Shown here piece after piece: positions 47,560 to 58,252 of a DNA stretch of 64,000 bases. The stretch spans positions 81,329,289-81,393,288 of the forward strand of contig CM076849.1 of the NCBI GenBank assembly GCA_039519185.1. The letters are read 5' to 3'. The position numbers were made by a program, and so were the translations under genes. The notes under the pieces are model-generated. The model had not been told where the DNA came from. It worked only from the letters and a program-made list of their open reading frames with translations, and made no database searches. Source of the DNA: Astragalus membranaceus (Eukaryota; Streptophyta; Magnoliopsida; Fabales; Fabaceae). Position 1 is the first letter of the stretch, and every line of letters begins with the position of its first letter.

Positions 47560-48520
47560 CAATGTAATTTGGGTCTAGTGATGTAATTTGAGTCTTAGTA
47601 TGTTCATTTTGTTGTTTATGGAATGCTCTTAATCAAATTAATGTAATGTTCTCAATCTATGGAATCTGCTCTATTCAAGTTAACTTTCATTTGCATTATC
47701 TTTCAAACCAAAACTGCTGCATAACTACATAAAGAGATACCAAATACAAACAGATACAAACTGCTGCTCATTATCTTTCATTTGCATTATATTTCTGCTT
47801 AATGTCGTACAAAATAGTCCCTAAAACATAGTCACTTACTGTCAGTTTAGTCCCTGAAACATCTACGTTATTTCATTTTAGTCCCTCAATCCTTAAATTA
47901 CTTCTGCCAGTGCAACCAGTTCACGTAAACCAGAATTTTAAACCAGAAACTTAAAGTGCTAAACCAGAATTTTCACAAACATAATGTAATACATATCCAT
48001 AATTGCAACTTTATAATTTGTCCAAAACATATGCATAGTTGCATAACTGGTTCAAAAGATAACCTACATATTCTATTACAACTTTATAATTTGTCCAAAA
48101 CATATGCATAATTGCACAGTGCCATAATTTGTCCAAAAGATATCCTACTAATACATATTACAACTTCATAATAATCTTCATTTAGTCTTCAAATAGTCTT
48201 CAAATGTCTTCAATCTTGATTCTGATCACGTCCAATTGTGGGAAGCCTGGGAGTTGGTATGAATGCCATCATCACATTCTGATTAGGATTAGACTGTATG
48301 GGACATGGAACCATAATTGGTCTTGGACAAGTTCCCCTAATAAAGAAGATTTCATTAAACAATCTCAGTGTACGATCTCCAATTGACATTATTATTAATT
48401 AAATACAAATTCATATGGGCTTACAATCTCAGTGGCATTTGATGTTTGATCAGGAGCAGTAGCATTTGATGCTTGAACTTCAACAGTTGGTGCTTCAACT
48501 TCATCTGGTGGTGGTGGAAT
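47560..48520. other. Non-coding MULE interior
   Basis: No gene found. Phrases TTTAGTCCCTGAAAC and GTCACTTACTGTCAG (47820-47880) echo the terminal repeat and recur at 56340-56365, so small terminal-repeat-like pieces are scattered inside. Near-duplicate ATTTGTCCAAAA-CATATGCATA words lie at 48018-48150. Confidence 0.5.
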
Positions 48521-48892
48521 CTAGTTTTGTGGCCTGTGTGGAACTCCTGGATAGCAACATCCATTTGTGTTATGACCCTGATGACCACCACATCTTTGGA
48601 AAGTTATGATTGGGTATGATCTCTTTAACTTTGTTGTCTGTGAAGGGTTCTCAGCAGTGTCCTTCCTTCTCTGTTTCTTAGGTCTCCATGGGCGCCTCTT
48701 AAGTGGTGTAGGTGTTGGCCTATCATATAGGGTTGGTTCCCAATATTCTTCACCTTGTGTTGACCTGATAAGATGCTCATATGTGGCATTGTATGATCCC
48801 AATGTCAACCACCCATGAAAAAAATCCTCAGGCTTTCTTACTTGATGTCCAATGCATGCAATAGCATGTTCACAGGGCATACCTAGAAGCAA
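48521..48892 (-). pseudogene. MULE transposase, C-terminal SWIM zinc-finger segment
   Basis: It encodes LLGMPCEHAIACI, the second half of a SWIM zinc finger (CxH type). It continues with PEDFFHGWLTLGSYNATYEH, the usual plant MULE tail, a basic KRRPWRPKKQRRK stretch and a knuckle-like CGGHQGHNTNGCC. The first half of the SWIM domain is separated from it by solo LTR D and a probable intron. Confidence 0.85.
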
Positions 48893-50205
48893 GTAGGGAA
48901 CTCATTCAACAAGTAACCAGAAAACTTATTACACCAGTAACCAGAAAACTTAATACCTGTTAGCTGTCAGAATCTACATGTAACATCCCTAACTTTTAAA
49001 GACTCGTACTATGATGCCTAAGACCGATTAATTATTTGTGGGAATAATTAGTTATGCCTCGGGGATTAATAGTCGAGGAAAAAGTCCAAAGAAATCCTAT
49101 TCATTAATTAATTATGGCTTAGTCATGATTAATTAAAGTATTTAAGCTGAAGGGCAAAATGGTAATTTTGCACCCCTCATATAAATACTTCTATTCTGAA
49201 GCCACTCAGCCACACCACCCTCATTCATTCATTTCTGAAATTCCAGGAGAAAGAAAGAAGTTGAGAAAGGAGGGAGAGAGGGCGCAAGTGGAGGAGAAGA
49301 GGAGAGGAAGCTCAGATTTCCTTCTTGCATGTAAGTTCTCCCTTAACATCCTTGCTCCATTTTCAATTCTGAAGCCATTGATACCACTCTCAAGCTCAGA
49401 TTCTCACCCTATCTCTCAATCCTATTTTCAGCTTTGGAGCCCAAATGATGAAAGTGGAAGAAATCTGTGTTACAAGTGTTGCATGTTCATGATTTTCTGA
49501 AATTAGTGCATGTAAGTAACCCTCTGAAATTTCCTCATCAATTTCACAATTGTATTCTGAAATGCCAATTCAGTTTCTGACATCCTTCAACCTCCCAAAT
49601 TCGACTTCATCTTCAATGTTGAAGAAAATAAAATTCTGAGTTCAGTTTGCCTTGCATGTTCAGCTTTCGTTGTTCAAGAGGAGCTGTACCTTGCATTCTG
49701 AATTGGGGAGAAATCGGGTGGAGTGGATTGCTGTTTCAGTACTTCAACCAAGTTCAGTAGCTGCTGTGAGTGACTTTGTTGGTGCCTTTCGGTTCTCGAT
49801 CGTGTACCTCGTATATCGATCTTTTCGCGGTTCGATTGAAGTTTCTAGTGAAATCGACATCACGGTGAGTTCTACTCACAATTAGGGAATATTGCTTTCT
49901 AAAATTATGTTGCTTTCAGTCCTAAGACAAAATACTGATTTCGAAATATTTAAGAACCGAAAACAGTTTTATTAAAACTATTGCGTTTTACGGTTTTTCC
50001 CATAGAATCTATATTTATGTTATATGATTTATGAACTGGATATATAGTCTGGAATTGCCTGGATTTTCTGTATTTCAGGTGGGATTGAGATTGGGGATCG
50101 AATTGGGAACGATCGAAGAAACGAATCGGAAAAATCTGTGCAAGTTCTGTAACAGATCGACGCACGGATCGTGCGCCCCTGGGCACGGACCGTGCGCCTG
50201 CTTCG

Positions 50206-52989
50206 TGTAACAGCCCAAAAATATTAGGTTGTTTATTTAATTGGTTAAATGAGGTTTAGGTGGTAGAAATCAATTAATAAATTAGGAGTTGAGAGTTAGA
50301 AATGACAATAACAATAATGGGTGGTTTTAATTAGTAGAATTATAATGGTGGAGGGGTTTTATTTAATTCAGTTATTTAAGGCTTACAATATTTATTTTAG
50401 TTAATTAATTAACTTAGAACTTTATTTTATTTAGGAGGTGTTGGAATGAATTTGGGAGGTGCAACTATAAGCCTATGACCCATAAGTGGTCATGTGCTTC
50501 GAATATGGCCAAGGATTGTTAAGTGAAAGGGTCCATGACCCATTAGCTAGGTGTGTCTCGAAGTTAAGGGGTTGTAGGGTTTTAGTTTCACTTGGTATTT
50601 CAAAAGCCAAAAGAAAAGAAAAGAAAATAGAGGAGTGAGTAAAGAGGAGGCTGAACCGTGAGCTTGGAGAGGAGGAAAAGGAAGAGGAGAAATCGTGAAG
50701 CTCAAACCTAGGAAGGAGGAGGAAGAAGCTCACGCATTGCTCAAGGAAAGAAAGAGAGAAGGAAGACTTGTGGGTGTTTGTTGGTGACTCTTGGAGGGTG
50801 CTAGGTTTCTTCATCTTCATAAGGTAAGGGGGGATTCTCTAGCCTAATGGGTTTATGTATGATGGGGTTTATGAGGGATAAACACTAGGTTGTCATGAGC
50901 ATGTTTGTCTTAGTGTGAACTACATGAATTAGAGCCTATAATGCCTTGTCTTGAAATTTATGCAAACCATGATGATGGCATTCTGAAATTCGTGTTATAT
51001 ATGTGCATATGTGATAATTAAAATGTTGATTTCATGTTGATAGCAATTGGTGTTGAAAATGTGTTGATTTGTGATGGAATAGTCATGTTTTAGTGTATGC
51101 ATGCAAGGTGTTTGATGAATTGTGTGTGAGAATTATTTTTGGTGAAAAACATGATGGTCAGTCTTATATTGATAAATTAAGGTTGGAGATTTAATTTGGG
51201 AATTTTTGGTGGTGAGGAACTCGAATTTGGTTGGCTCTTTAGGCTCCTAGGGAGTTTGGGTGTTGCTGGAAATTCTGTCTAAGTCTGTGTCTAGCTCCTG
51301 GGAGCCAGGCGCCCATGTGCTGTGTCTGTGTTGCCTGTGTCTGGTTCTGTGTCTAGACACTGGGCGCCGGGTTCCCTTGTCTGCGCCACTGTGTTGCAGA
51401 ATTGTGTTGCTCGTGTCTAGGCACCATGGGAGCCGAGGGTCCCAGAGATTGGATGCTCGATTTGCTTTCAAATTTGGTATGGGAGTTCCTGGGCACAAAA
51501 AGAGTCAGTTTCAGGTGTTGGGTCAAAATTTGGCCGTGTTCCTTGTGCCATGGGCGCCAAGGGCGCCGACTTTTTAAGAGTGGTTTTGCAATTCTGGGCT
51601 TTTGGTTATCATATATATGTTAAATGGCTCGTACAAAATGAATTTTAGGGTCAGAAACCTTGTGGTTCAGTTTGGCTCCTAGGCTCCTATGGGTGTCTAA
51701 GTGTGTCTCAGTTTCTGTCTCAGTTTCTGTCTAAGTGCTGGGAGCCAGGCGCCTATGTTGTGTGCCAAATTTTCAGGATGTTGCCTAAATTGTCCCAAAT
51801 TTATTTTTGACATAACTTTTGACTCGGGTGTCCGTTTTGGACGGTTCAAAGTGCATTTTGAAGCTTATTCAGGTGCCCACCTGGATATTCTATTTTCTGG
51901 GCAGAACAAACCATTTTTCAGACATTGGTCTCAGGTGTTGTGTAAGGTGTCCGTTAGGTGTTTTCGGTGCCTCAAAATAGTTTAGAAAAGTAATAATTCT
52001 GAAAGTTGTCATTTCTTTGGCGTGATTATTGGTTTTTGCTAGTTGGGCACCTCAAGTGGATGTCCCGGTGATAGTGTTGTCGTTGGGAATCCGTTTTGGT
52101 GCCTCGGTGTCATTTAAGGTGGTTGTTTTTGGTGTCGTTAAAGGTGGTTGTCCTCGGTGTCATTAAAGGTGGTGATTTTGGTGTCGTTAAAGGAGGTTGT
52201 ACTCTAGATTTAAAGGAGGTTGTATTTAAATATTTAAGGAGATTGAGGCTTCGGTTTAGAGCAATAGGAGGTTGTGCTTGTAAGATGGTCATTAATGTTA
52301 AAGGATGTGGATATGATTATTATAGGTGGTTGCTGCTGGTTGCGTTTGATGCATTAGCATGGTGTTGCATACACTTCATTTGCATGATTGTTTTAAGGAG
52401 GTTGGGGCTTCGGCCCATGTTTAAGGAGGTTGGGGCTTCGACCCATGTTTAAAGGAGGTTGTATTGGTACCACATGCATTATGCCCACTGTTGGGGCTGC
52501 ATCCATGCATTGCATAACATGTGTGATGATCTCGGCGACTGTGCCTTGGTGATGTTTGTGATGATGAAATAACTGTTCTACCCTTGATGTGGGAATCGAT
52601 TTTTTTGCCCTTGACGTGTGTTTGGTGTGGTAGACTTAGGTGTTATGTTATATCGTATTCCTTATCATGTATTCCTATTATGTGTGAGATATCTCACCCC
52701 CTTTCTGTGGTATGTTTACAGGTGAGTTCGAGTGAAGGCAGTTTACCTTCACGTAGTCGGGTCGGTGTCTGCTCTAATAAGTAACACTCGGGGAAAGTCG
52801 TTGTTTAATGTTTTGGTTACTTTAAACCTTGTACTAAAGACTCATGTTTTGACTCCGCTGCATGTTTTAATGAAGTTGTTTTATATTTAAAAACTCGGAT
52901 TTTATGTTGTTAACAAATGTAACACTTCTTTGGCGCGAAAAACTCTGATAATTCTAAATAAATCTATTGGGTAGAAAAGGGGTGTTACA
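50206..52989 (+). mobile_element. Solo LTR C (Ty3/gypsy, related to B) inside LTR D
   Basis: It is 2,784 bp, TGTAACAGCCC to GGGGTGTTACA, with duplication CTTCG (50201-50205, 52990-52994). Donor-like CATAAG|GTAAGG is at 50824-50825. GGCGCC-containing stretches lie at 51290-51760. UUCG-type hairpins lie at 52244-52260, 52403-52417 and 52431-52445. The perfect dyad TGAGATATCTCA is at 52685-52696 and the acceptor-like GTTTACAG|GTGAG at 52720-52721. The end GGGTAGAAAAGGGGTGTTACA resembles that of LTR B. Confidence 0.93.
50824..52721 (+). other. Putative LTR-borne intron in LTR C
   Basis: Inference from signals shared with B: AAG|GTAAGG at the left and the TGAGATATCTCA dyad 25 nt before TTTACAG at the right. 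The span is 1.9 kb in both families, though their interior sequences have diverged strongly. No protein domain is present inside. Confidence 0.45.
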
Positions 52990-53600
52990 CTTCGGGTTGG
53001 CAAAATTGCGAATTTATACAGGACGCACGGATCGTGCGCCCCTGGGCACGGACCGTGCGCTCCCTTCGGATTGACTGGATTGTTTTAGGTGCATCACGCA
53101 CGGGTCGTGCGCCCCTGGGCACGGACCGTGCGTGGGGTTCTGTTACCGGCTTCCGATTTCTCGTTTCGTCGCTCCGATTGATTCCAAACCACTTCTAATC
53201 TCCTTCCCAATTAATTGTGACGTGATCAACCTAATAAAAACTCTGTTTTAAGCTAGTTCAACTTGAGTTTTGAAAAGAGGTCTTGAAGGTTAATTGAACC
53301 GAAAACCGGAAACTTAGTACGCGTGTGAGGTAATGTTTTTGGCATAACAAACCGGATCATGGATCCTTCTCGACGCTATGATTATAACGCCGGATGTCTA
53401 ACTTTGAATTCATCAAAACGGGTTATAGATCGATAATAGATATAGATATCTAAAACTGAAAAGACGGTCCAATGCGAACATGATGTATATTTTATTATAT
53501 ATCGCGTTGGGTGACGACCCGACAAGTAGCATACTAGGAAGGGAAGTCATGAGCCCTCACCCTAGGCCCTGAAACGTTTTGGCGTGGTCAATTCGTGGGT

Positions 53601-53792
53601 TACCGGGATTAGTGAACTGTTGCACGGCCGGTTTATGCTAAGTTAAGAACACGATTCGCCAGGATTAGTGAACTGTTGCACGGTCGGCGTTTCGCTTGGA
53701 AAGCTAGTGGTTATATATTAATCGACTAGGCTTAATAATATAAATGATAGTACTCAAATTACCGGGATTAGTGAACTGTTGCACGGTCGGTA
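53601..53792 (+). repeat. Three tandem 33-nt hairpin units in LTR D
   Basis: Units at 53601-53633, 53657-53689 and 53760-53792. The core GGATTAGTGAACTGTTGCACGG is constant; the outer arms change together: TACCG/CGGTT, CGCCA/CGGCG, TACCG/CGGTA. The inner stem is GTG/CAC where LTRs A and F have GCA/TGC. The internal strand GGATTA is shared with A and F. Confidence 0.8.
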
Positions 53793-54314
53793 ATGGGCTA
53801 TATTTATGTTGATAAATAGTTATACATATACATGTAATTATAACTATGTTGAAATCGGTTTTAAAATAAACCGAGTGATGGTGAGGGGGCACGGTAGGAC
53901 TCACTGAGACAAGTTGTCTCACCCAATCATATTTGTTGTTTTTACAGAGAAACAGGGCAAGAGGAAAAGTACCCGACACGGTTAGGTGAAGTGCTTTTGA
54001 AGATATCAAGGACGGAGAGTCTTGATGTTTATTTCCTATTTGTTGTCTCTGTATGGTTATATAACTTGTGGATGCTATGAGTTGTATGAACCTTTATGAT
54101 TTCTGTTTGTTAAGTATTGAACTCGGAGTTATATTCCTTTTTGGATCTTGGATTCGTATATGGAATTAAGACAGCTTAGTCCGAAGTATTATGCTTTAAT
54201 TCGGAAAAAGTTTATACGTTCAATACTTAAGCAGGAATTGTGTCCTCTGATTATTACTATAATTGTGCATTACGGTATATCTACACGTTAGAAATATCGG
54301 GATGTTACACTACA

Positions 54315-54560
54315 GGTGCATGTTTGTGCCTCCACGTCAACATCTACATGTGACCTCCAGTTGCAATGTACTTCATACTTCCCATCTCCAGTCCATTGTG
54401 GTGTCCATTTGTTACTTTCAATAATCAACTTGTCCAACAGAGTGTTGCGCTGGACAAAGTGGACCCCGTCTCCTCAACAACTTCAGTTTGTTACTCGACA
54501 TTGTCCTCATGATGTAACATCTAATCTCCTCTGCCAAGGACAAAATGGGCTTCGCCCTAT
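54315..54560 (-). pseudogene. MULE transposase, segment after the catalytic Glu
   Basis: The minus strand encodes the KPIL..AEEIRCYIMRTMSS motif typical of the region after the third catalytic residue. The frame stays open to about 54418. It joins in phase to the segment at 56017 once CACTA element G and one TAT are removed. Solo LTR D cuts it on the other side. Confidence 0.8.
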
Positions 54561-55371
54561 CACTACAAGAAAAATTGGACTTTTCGGTGGACAAAATCCG
54601 CCGGAAAAGCCAAAAATCCACCGAAAATGTGGACTTTCCGGCGGATTTTTTGGACTTTCCGGCGGATTTTTGGCGCCGGTAGACAGCTCGTGGCAAACGG
54701 TTTCCGCCGGAAATTTCCGGCGGATTTTGTGGCGCTGGAAAACCGCAGAAAAAATTCGTATGGTTTATCCGCCGGAAAGTCTACAAATCCACCAGAAAAA
54801 ACTGTTTTTTTTTTTAAAATTTAATTATTTTTAAAAAATAAATTTTTTTTTTAAAAATCGTTTTATTTAAAAAATTAATATTATTTTATTAAAAACTTTA
54901 ATTGATTATTTTATTTAAAAGTTTGATTATTAATAAAAAATAAAATTTAATAATTAATTAATTTACTATTAAAAAAAATTAAAATTAGAAATGAAAATTA
55001 ATCATTAATTTAAATAAATATCCATACAACAAAAAAATATCCATACAATAAAAAAATATCCATACAACAAAATATCTTAATCGTTAATTTAGTGTCGACA
55101 ATATCTTAATCGTTAATTTAGTGTCGGCATGATCTTGACCATTAATTAGTGTCGACGCTAATCACTATTCATTATTCATTAATATAAAATTTATTTATAC
55201 CGGATATGTTGTTATATTATTATGAGTATTATGGTTTTTTATTATTTTTTATCCTTTATATATTGAATAAAAATATTAAATAATATATTTAATTAATTTC
55301 GGTTGAACCCCCGATTCAACCGGTTGAACCCAAGAACCCCTGAACCGCAACCCCTGAACTCCAAGGACCTG

Positions 55372-55459
55372 TTGTTAAGTTGGAGGATGATACGAAGCGT
55401 TTGATGTGTGTAAATGTCTACACTCATCAAACGCTCGGCATCATCCCCTAACTTAACAA
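55372..55459. ncRNA. Long hairpin 1 in CACTA element G (small-RNA precursor candidate)
   Basis: Arms of 41 nt (TTGTTAAGTT.. and ..AACTTAACAA) pair with about six mismatches, several of them G-U on one strand, around a short loop. The best block is AGCGTTTGATG/CATCAAACGCT. Shape and length resemble a plant miRNA precursor. No expression evidence is available from sequence. Confidence 0.4.
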
Positions 55460-55543
55460 GAGAGGAATTTGTTGGGGAGGTTCATGACAATGTTACTTTT
55501 ATCGAAAAAGATGAAGGGGATGTTAATGACAAGGTGGAAGTTA

Positions 55544-55625
55544 CAAAGAAATGGAGACATACGCCACTCTCTTGGAGCCGCTGCCGACAATGCTCAAGAG
55601 AGTGGCGTATGTCTCTGTTTCTTTG
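55544..55625. ncRNA. Long hairpin 2 in CACTA element G (small-RNA precursor candidate)
   Basis: Arms CAAAGAAA..GAGACATACGCC.. and ..GGCGTATGTCTC..TTTCTTTG pair over about 33 bp, including a perfect 20-bp block ending ACTCTCTT/AAGAGAGT. The loop is about 13 nt (CGCTGCCGACAAT). It lies 85 bp after hairpin 1. Confidence 0.45.
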
Positions 55626-56016
55626 AAGAGAATGAGAGTATCGGTAGAGGTGTGAAGAAGAAGAAGTGGAGAAGAGATTTACATAGAGGAAACGAAAATC
55701 AACGGTCAAAAGGCGAATCCGTCGGAAATGTAATTTCCAGCAGATTTAGGGTGTTTCCGGCGGATTGTTGAAATTCAAAATTGGCGCTTCCAGGCTTTTC
55801 CGGCAGATTTTTATCCGCCGCAAACTTACCGGCGGAATTAGGGACTTTCTGGCGGATTTTGATTTTTTTTTTTCAAAAAAAAAAATTCGTAAACCAGATC
55901 CGCCGGAAATACCTCGAAATCCGCCGGTAAGTCCTACAATCCGCCGGAAAGTTTGCGGCGGATAAAAATCCGCCAGAAAGTCCTGGCCGGTAAAACTGAT
56001 TATTCTTGTAGTGTAT

Positions 56017-57188
56017 ACTTTAAGATACTTGCATTAAATCCTTCACACACATTGTTGGTAATGTTGTCTGTCTTGCACTCGGTGCTGAAATATGCTTTGG
56101 TCCAAGCCTTCTTAAGCCATTTGTCTAAATAATGCCAAGCCTTCTCATTTTTCACTTTCAACCTTTCCATGACAGCATTGAACTGAGCAGGTGTTGTTGC
56201 CCTTGCACACTTCCACACTACACCTCTCAATTCCAAGTCTTTGTATTGCTTAATGAAATTCCTCCACAGATGCATAGCACAGTATCTATGAGGTGCGGGA
56301 GGAAATACTTTATGCACAACAGCTATTAGTCCTTGAAAGATGTCACTTACTGTCAGTTTGGTCCTTCAAAGAATATATAAAAATCATAATAGTACATTAA
56401 TTAAAACACATAGCTTCTGCATGTCGCTCATAAACCAAGCAATCTCCCAAATCTTGCCTCAGTAGTGTTAGAAACCAATTCCAGTTGTCTTTATTCTCAG
56501 CATCTACAATTGCATAAGCAATACAGAAATTATGGTTGTTTGCATCTTTTCCAACAGCAGTTAGAAGTTGTCCCCCATAATAACCCTTCAAAAAACAACC
56601 ATCTAGACCAATGAATGGTCTACACCCAGCCTTGAAACCTAACTTACAAGCTTCTAAACAAACATCGAAACGTTGAAATTGAGGTGGAGCATTGGGAATG
56701 GGAATTCAATCAATCTTAGTTGTTGATCCCGGGTTACTCCTAAGTAACTCATGAGCATAGTCCCAAAGTTTTGCGTATTGTTCGTTAACATCACCTTCCA
56801 CCAACTTTCTTGCATCTTTCAATGATCTAAATAGCTTGGTCTCATCAATATGCACTCCAAAATCCTTCTTTAAGTATTCAAATGCTTGTACATATGTGAT
56901 TTTTGGCTGCTCCCTAATCTTTGCCTCAAGCTTCTTAGAGACCCACTTTGTCTTTGCTTGGCTGTTTTTGAACACTTTAGAGCATGAGTGTTCACTAACA
57001 AAAATTTTGATTTGGAAACTTTTAGTAACTTTGCTCCAAGAGAAATAAATCTGCCATTCACATTCTTTTTCCTTGCACCTAGCTCTACACCTATCTGAAT
57101 CATTCTTCAACCATTTGATTTCCCTTCCTATGTGACTTGTGTAGTCTCTAAGCGCTTCCTTAAACAATTCAAGGTTTTCAAATTCCAT
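56017..57188 (-). pseudogene. MULE (mudrA-like) transposase, N-terminal and catalytic region
   Basis: From 57188 leftward: the MuDR N-terminal DNA-binding domain (RDYTSHIGREIKWLKNDSDR; CRARCKEKECEW; SEHSCSK). Then come the helical linker (WVSKKLEAKIREQP; YAHELLRSNPGST), a TGA stop near 56706, and the DDE core. First Asp is in GLDGCFLKG, followed by AVGKDANNHNFCIAYAIV. The second Asp (MSDMQK) is in a shifted frame near 56420. After about 80 bp of probable intron or insertion, GLIAVVHKVF and HRYCAMHLWRNF follow. The third residue, Glu, is in NNVCEGFNASIL at about 56030-56065. CACTA element G cuts the gene at 56013. Confidence 0.88.
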
Positions 57189-57190
57189 CC

Positions 57191-57580
57191 CTAAATGTAG
57201 GTGAACTTGACTAAAGTTTGAATTTGGATTAAATATTGGGAAAACTGCCTTCCCATCATCCTCATCATTGTACTAATTGGGGTCTTCAACTTCTCTGAGT
57301 GCCATGAATCACTGTCTGAATGCTCATCATATTCAGGTTCTACACTTGGAGGTTCTCGTTTTTTACTAGACGTTTCTAGATTAACATCCTCACCCTCACT
57401 ATAATCATCACTACCATCAGCCTCTGGTTGTGTATAATCCTCAATATCAGCTTGTACCACTTTGGTCTCATTATTAGGCACAGCTGTTATCACTTCAGCT
57501 TGTGATTGTGTTTGAACTTCAACATTCATTTCAGTTGGCACATCAACCATTCTACAATAACATAAAAAACTCATTACCAA
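57191..57580 (-). pseudogene. MULE transposase, acidic N-terminal extension
   Basis: An Asp/Glu-rich stretch (EADGSDDYSEGEDVNLE; EYDEHSDSDSW) is typical of the region before the MuDR N-terminal domain. The likely start is MVDVPTEMNVEVQ (about 57550). The frame shifts near 57250, so it no longer joins the next segment. Confidence 0.65.
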
Positions 57581-57899
57581 ATGATAAAAGCTCCAAATTT
57601 TCCCTAATCTGTAACCCTGAATCCTAAAATGTTTACTGAAACAGCATTAAACCAAGCAATACAACTCCATTGAACAAAAATCACAACAAAAATAATACCA
57701 ACGAAGGGCTAAAGGATAGATTTTTAGCTGTATTTCGAATGGGTATTTCTATAACCCTAGAATCAAATAGTAAAACAGAAATTAGGGAAAACAAAGGTGA
57801 TGATTAAATGTCATAAGATGAACTTATATGTGACCATTGAAGTGTATTGCGTAACATACCTTAACACTGAGAAGGGTTTTCGAGAGGAACGGTGCTGCA

Positions 57900-58252
57900 T
57901 CTCTTCTTCTTGACGGCGCGACGAAACGAAGGAGAAGGACAGAGAGAGCGACGACGATGATGGAAGAAGACGATGGTGGTGAAAGGTTGACGATGATGGA
58001 AGATGAAGGAACGTGAGAGTGAGAGCTTTGAGAGTGAGAGAGAACAGAGAATGTGGTGGTCCCTGTTTCTCTTTTTGTTGTTTTTTTAACTAAAAAACAA
58101 ATTTTTTAAAAAAATAAGTTTAATGTGAGTTTGGTCCCTCATATGTGGCATTACACGTGGCCAAAAACGTGGCTATAAACATGCCACATCTTCATTTGTT
58201 GACGGAGTTAGCGAGGACACTAACGTCAGGGACGAACGTGATGGACAGATTA
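57900..58252. repeat. Right terminal inverted repeat of the MULE, inner part
   Basis: It is the reverse complement of the left repeat, with about 90% identity judged by eye. Fragment E starts at 58253. The outermost 30 bp of the repeat reappear at 59701-59732, and roughly 60-70 bp in between are lost. Confidence 0.88.

Larger units (their letters stand above)
48979..54309 (+). mobile_element. Solo LTR D (Ty3/gypsy, family related to A/F) containing solo LTR C
   Basis: It runs TGTAACATCCC to GGGATGTTACA with duplication CTACA (48974-48978, 54310-54314). Without C and its duplication it is about 2.54 kb. It has the donor-like CACG|GTGAGTTCTACTCAC (GT at 49865-49866) and palindrome modules at 50161-50196, 53024-53059 and 53097-53132. 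Then come hairpins GGATCATGGATCC (53354-53366) and GGGTGACGACCC (53509-53520), and three 33-nt hairpin units. The dyad TGAGAC-AAGTT-GTCTCA is at 53905-53921 and an acceptor-like TTTTTACAG (AG at 53946-53947) follows. No internal region remains, so it arose by LTR-LTR recombination. Confidence 0.92.
54561..56013. mobile_element. Element G: non-autonomous CACTA (En/Spm) transposon
   Basis: It starts CACTACAAGAA and ends TTCTTGTAGTG, with 3-bp duplication TAT (54558-54560, 56014-56016). Both ends carry arrays of TCCGCCGGAAA in both orientations, the kind of subterminal repeats to which CACTA transposases bind. The 1,453-bp interior is A/T-rich, has no transposase, and holds two long hairpins (55372-55459 and 55544-55625). 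It inserted in the transposase codons of the MULE. Confidence 0.93.

Noticed and set aside
52096..52452. A 118-codon Val/Gly/Leu-rich frame in LTR C
   Set aside because: Tandem GGTGTCGTTAAAGGTGG words explain it; there is no start context or homolog.
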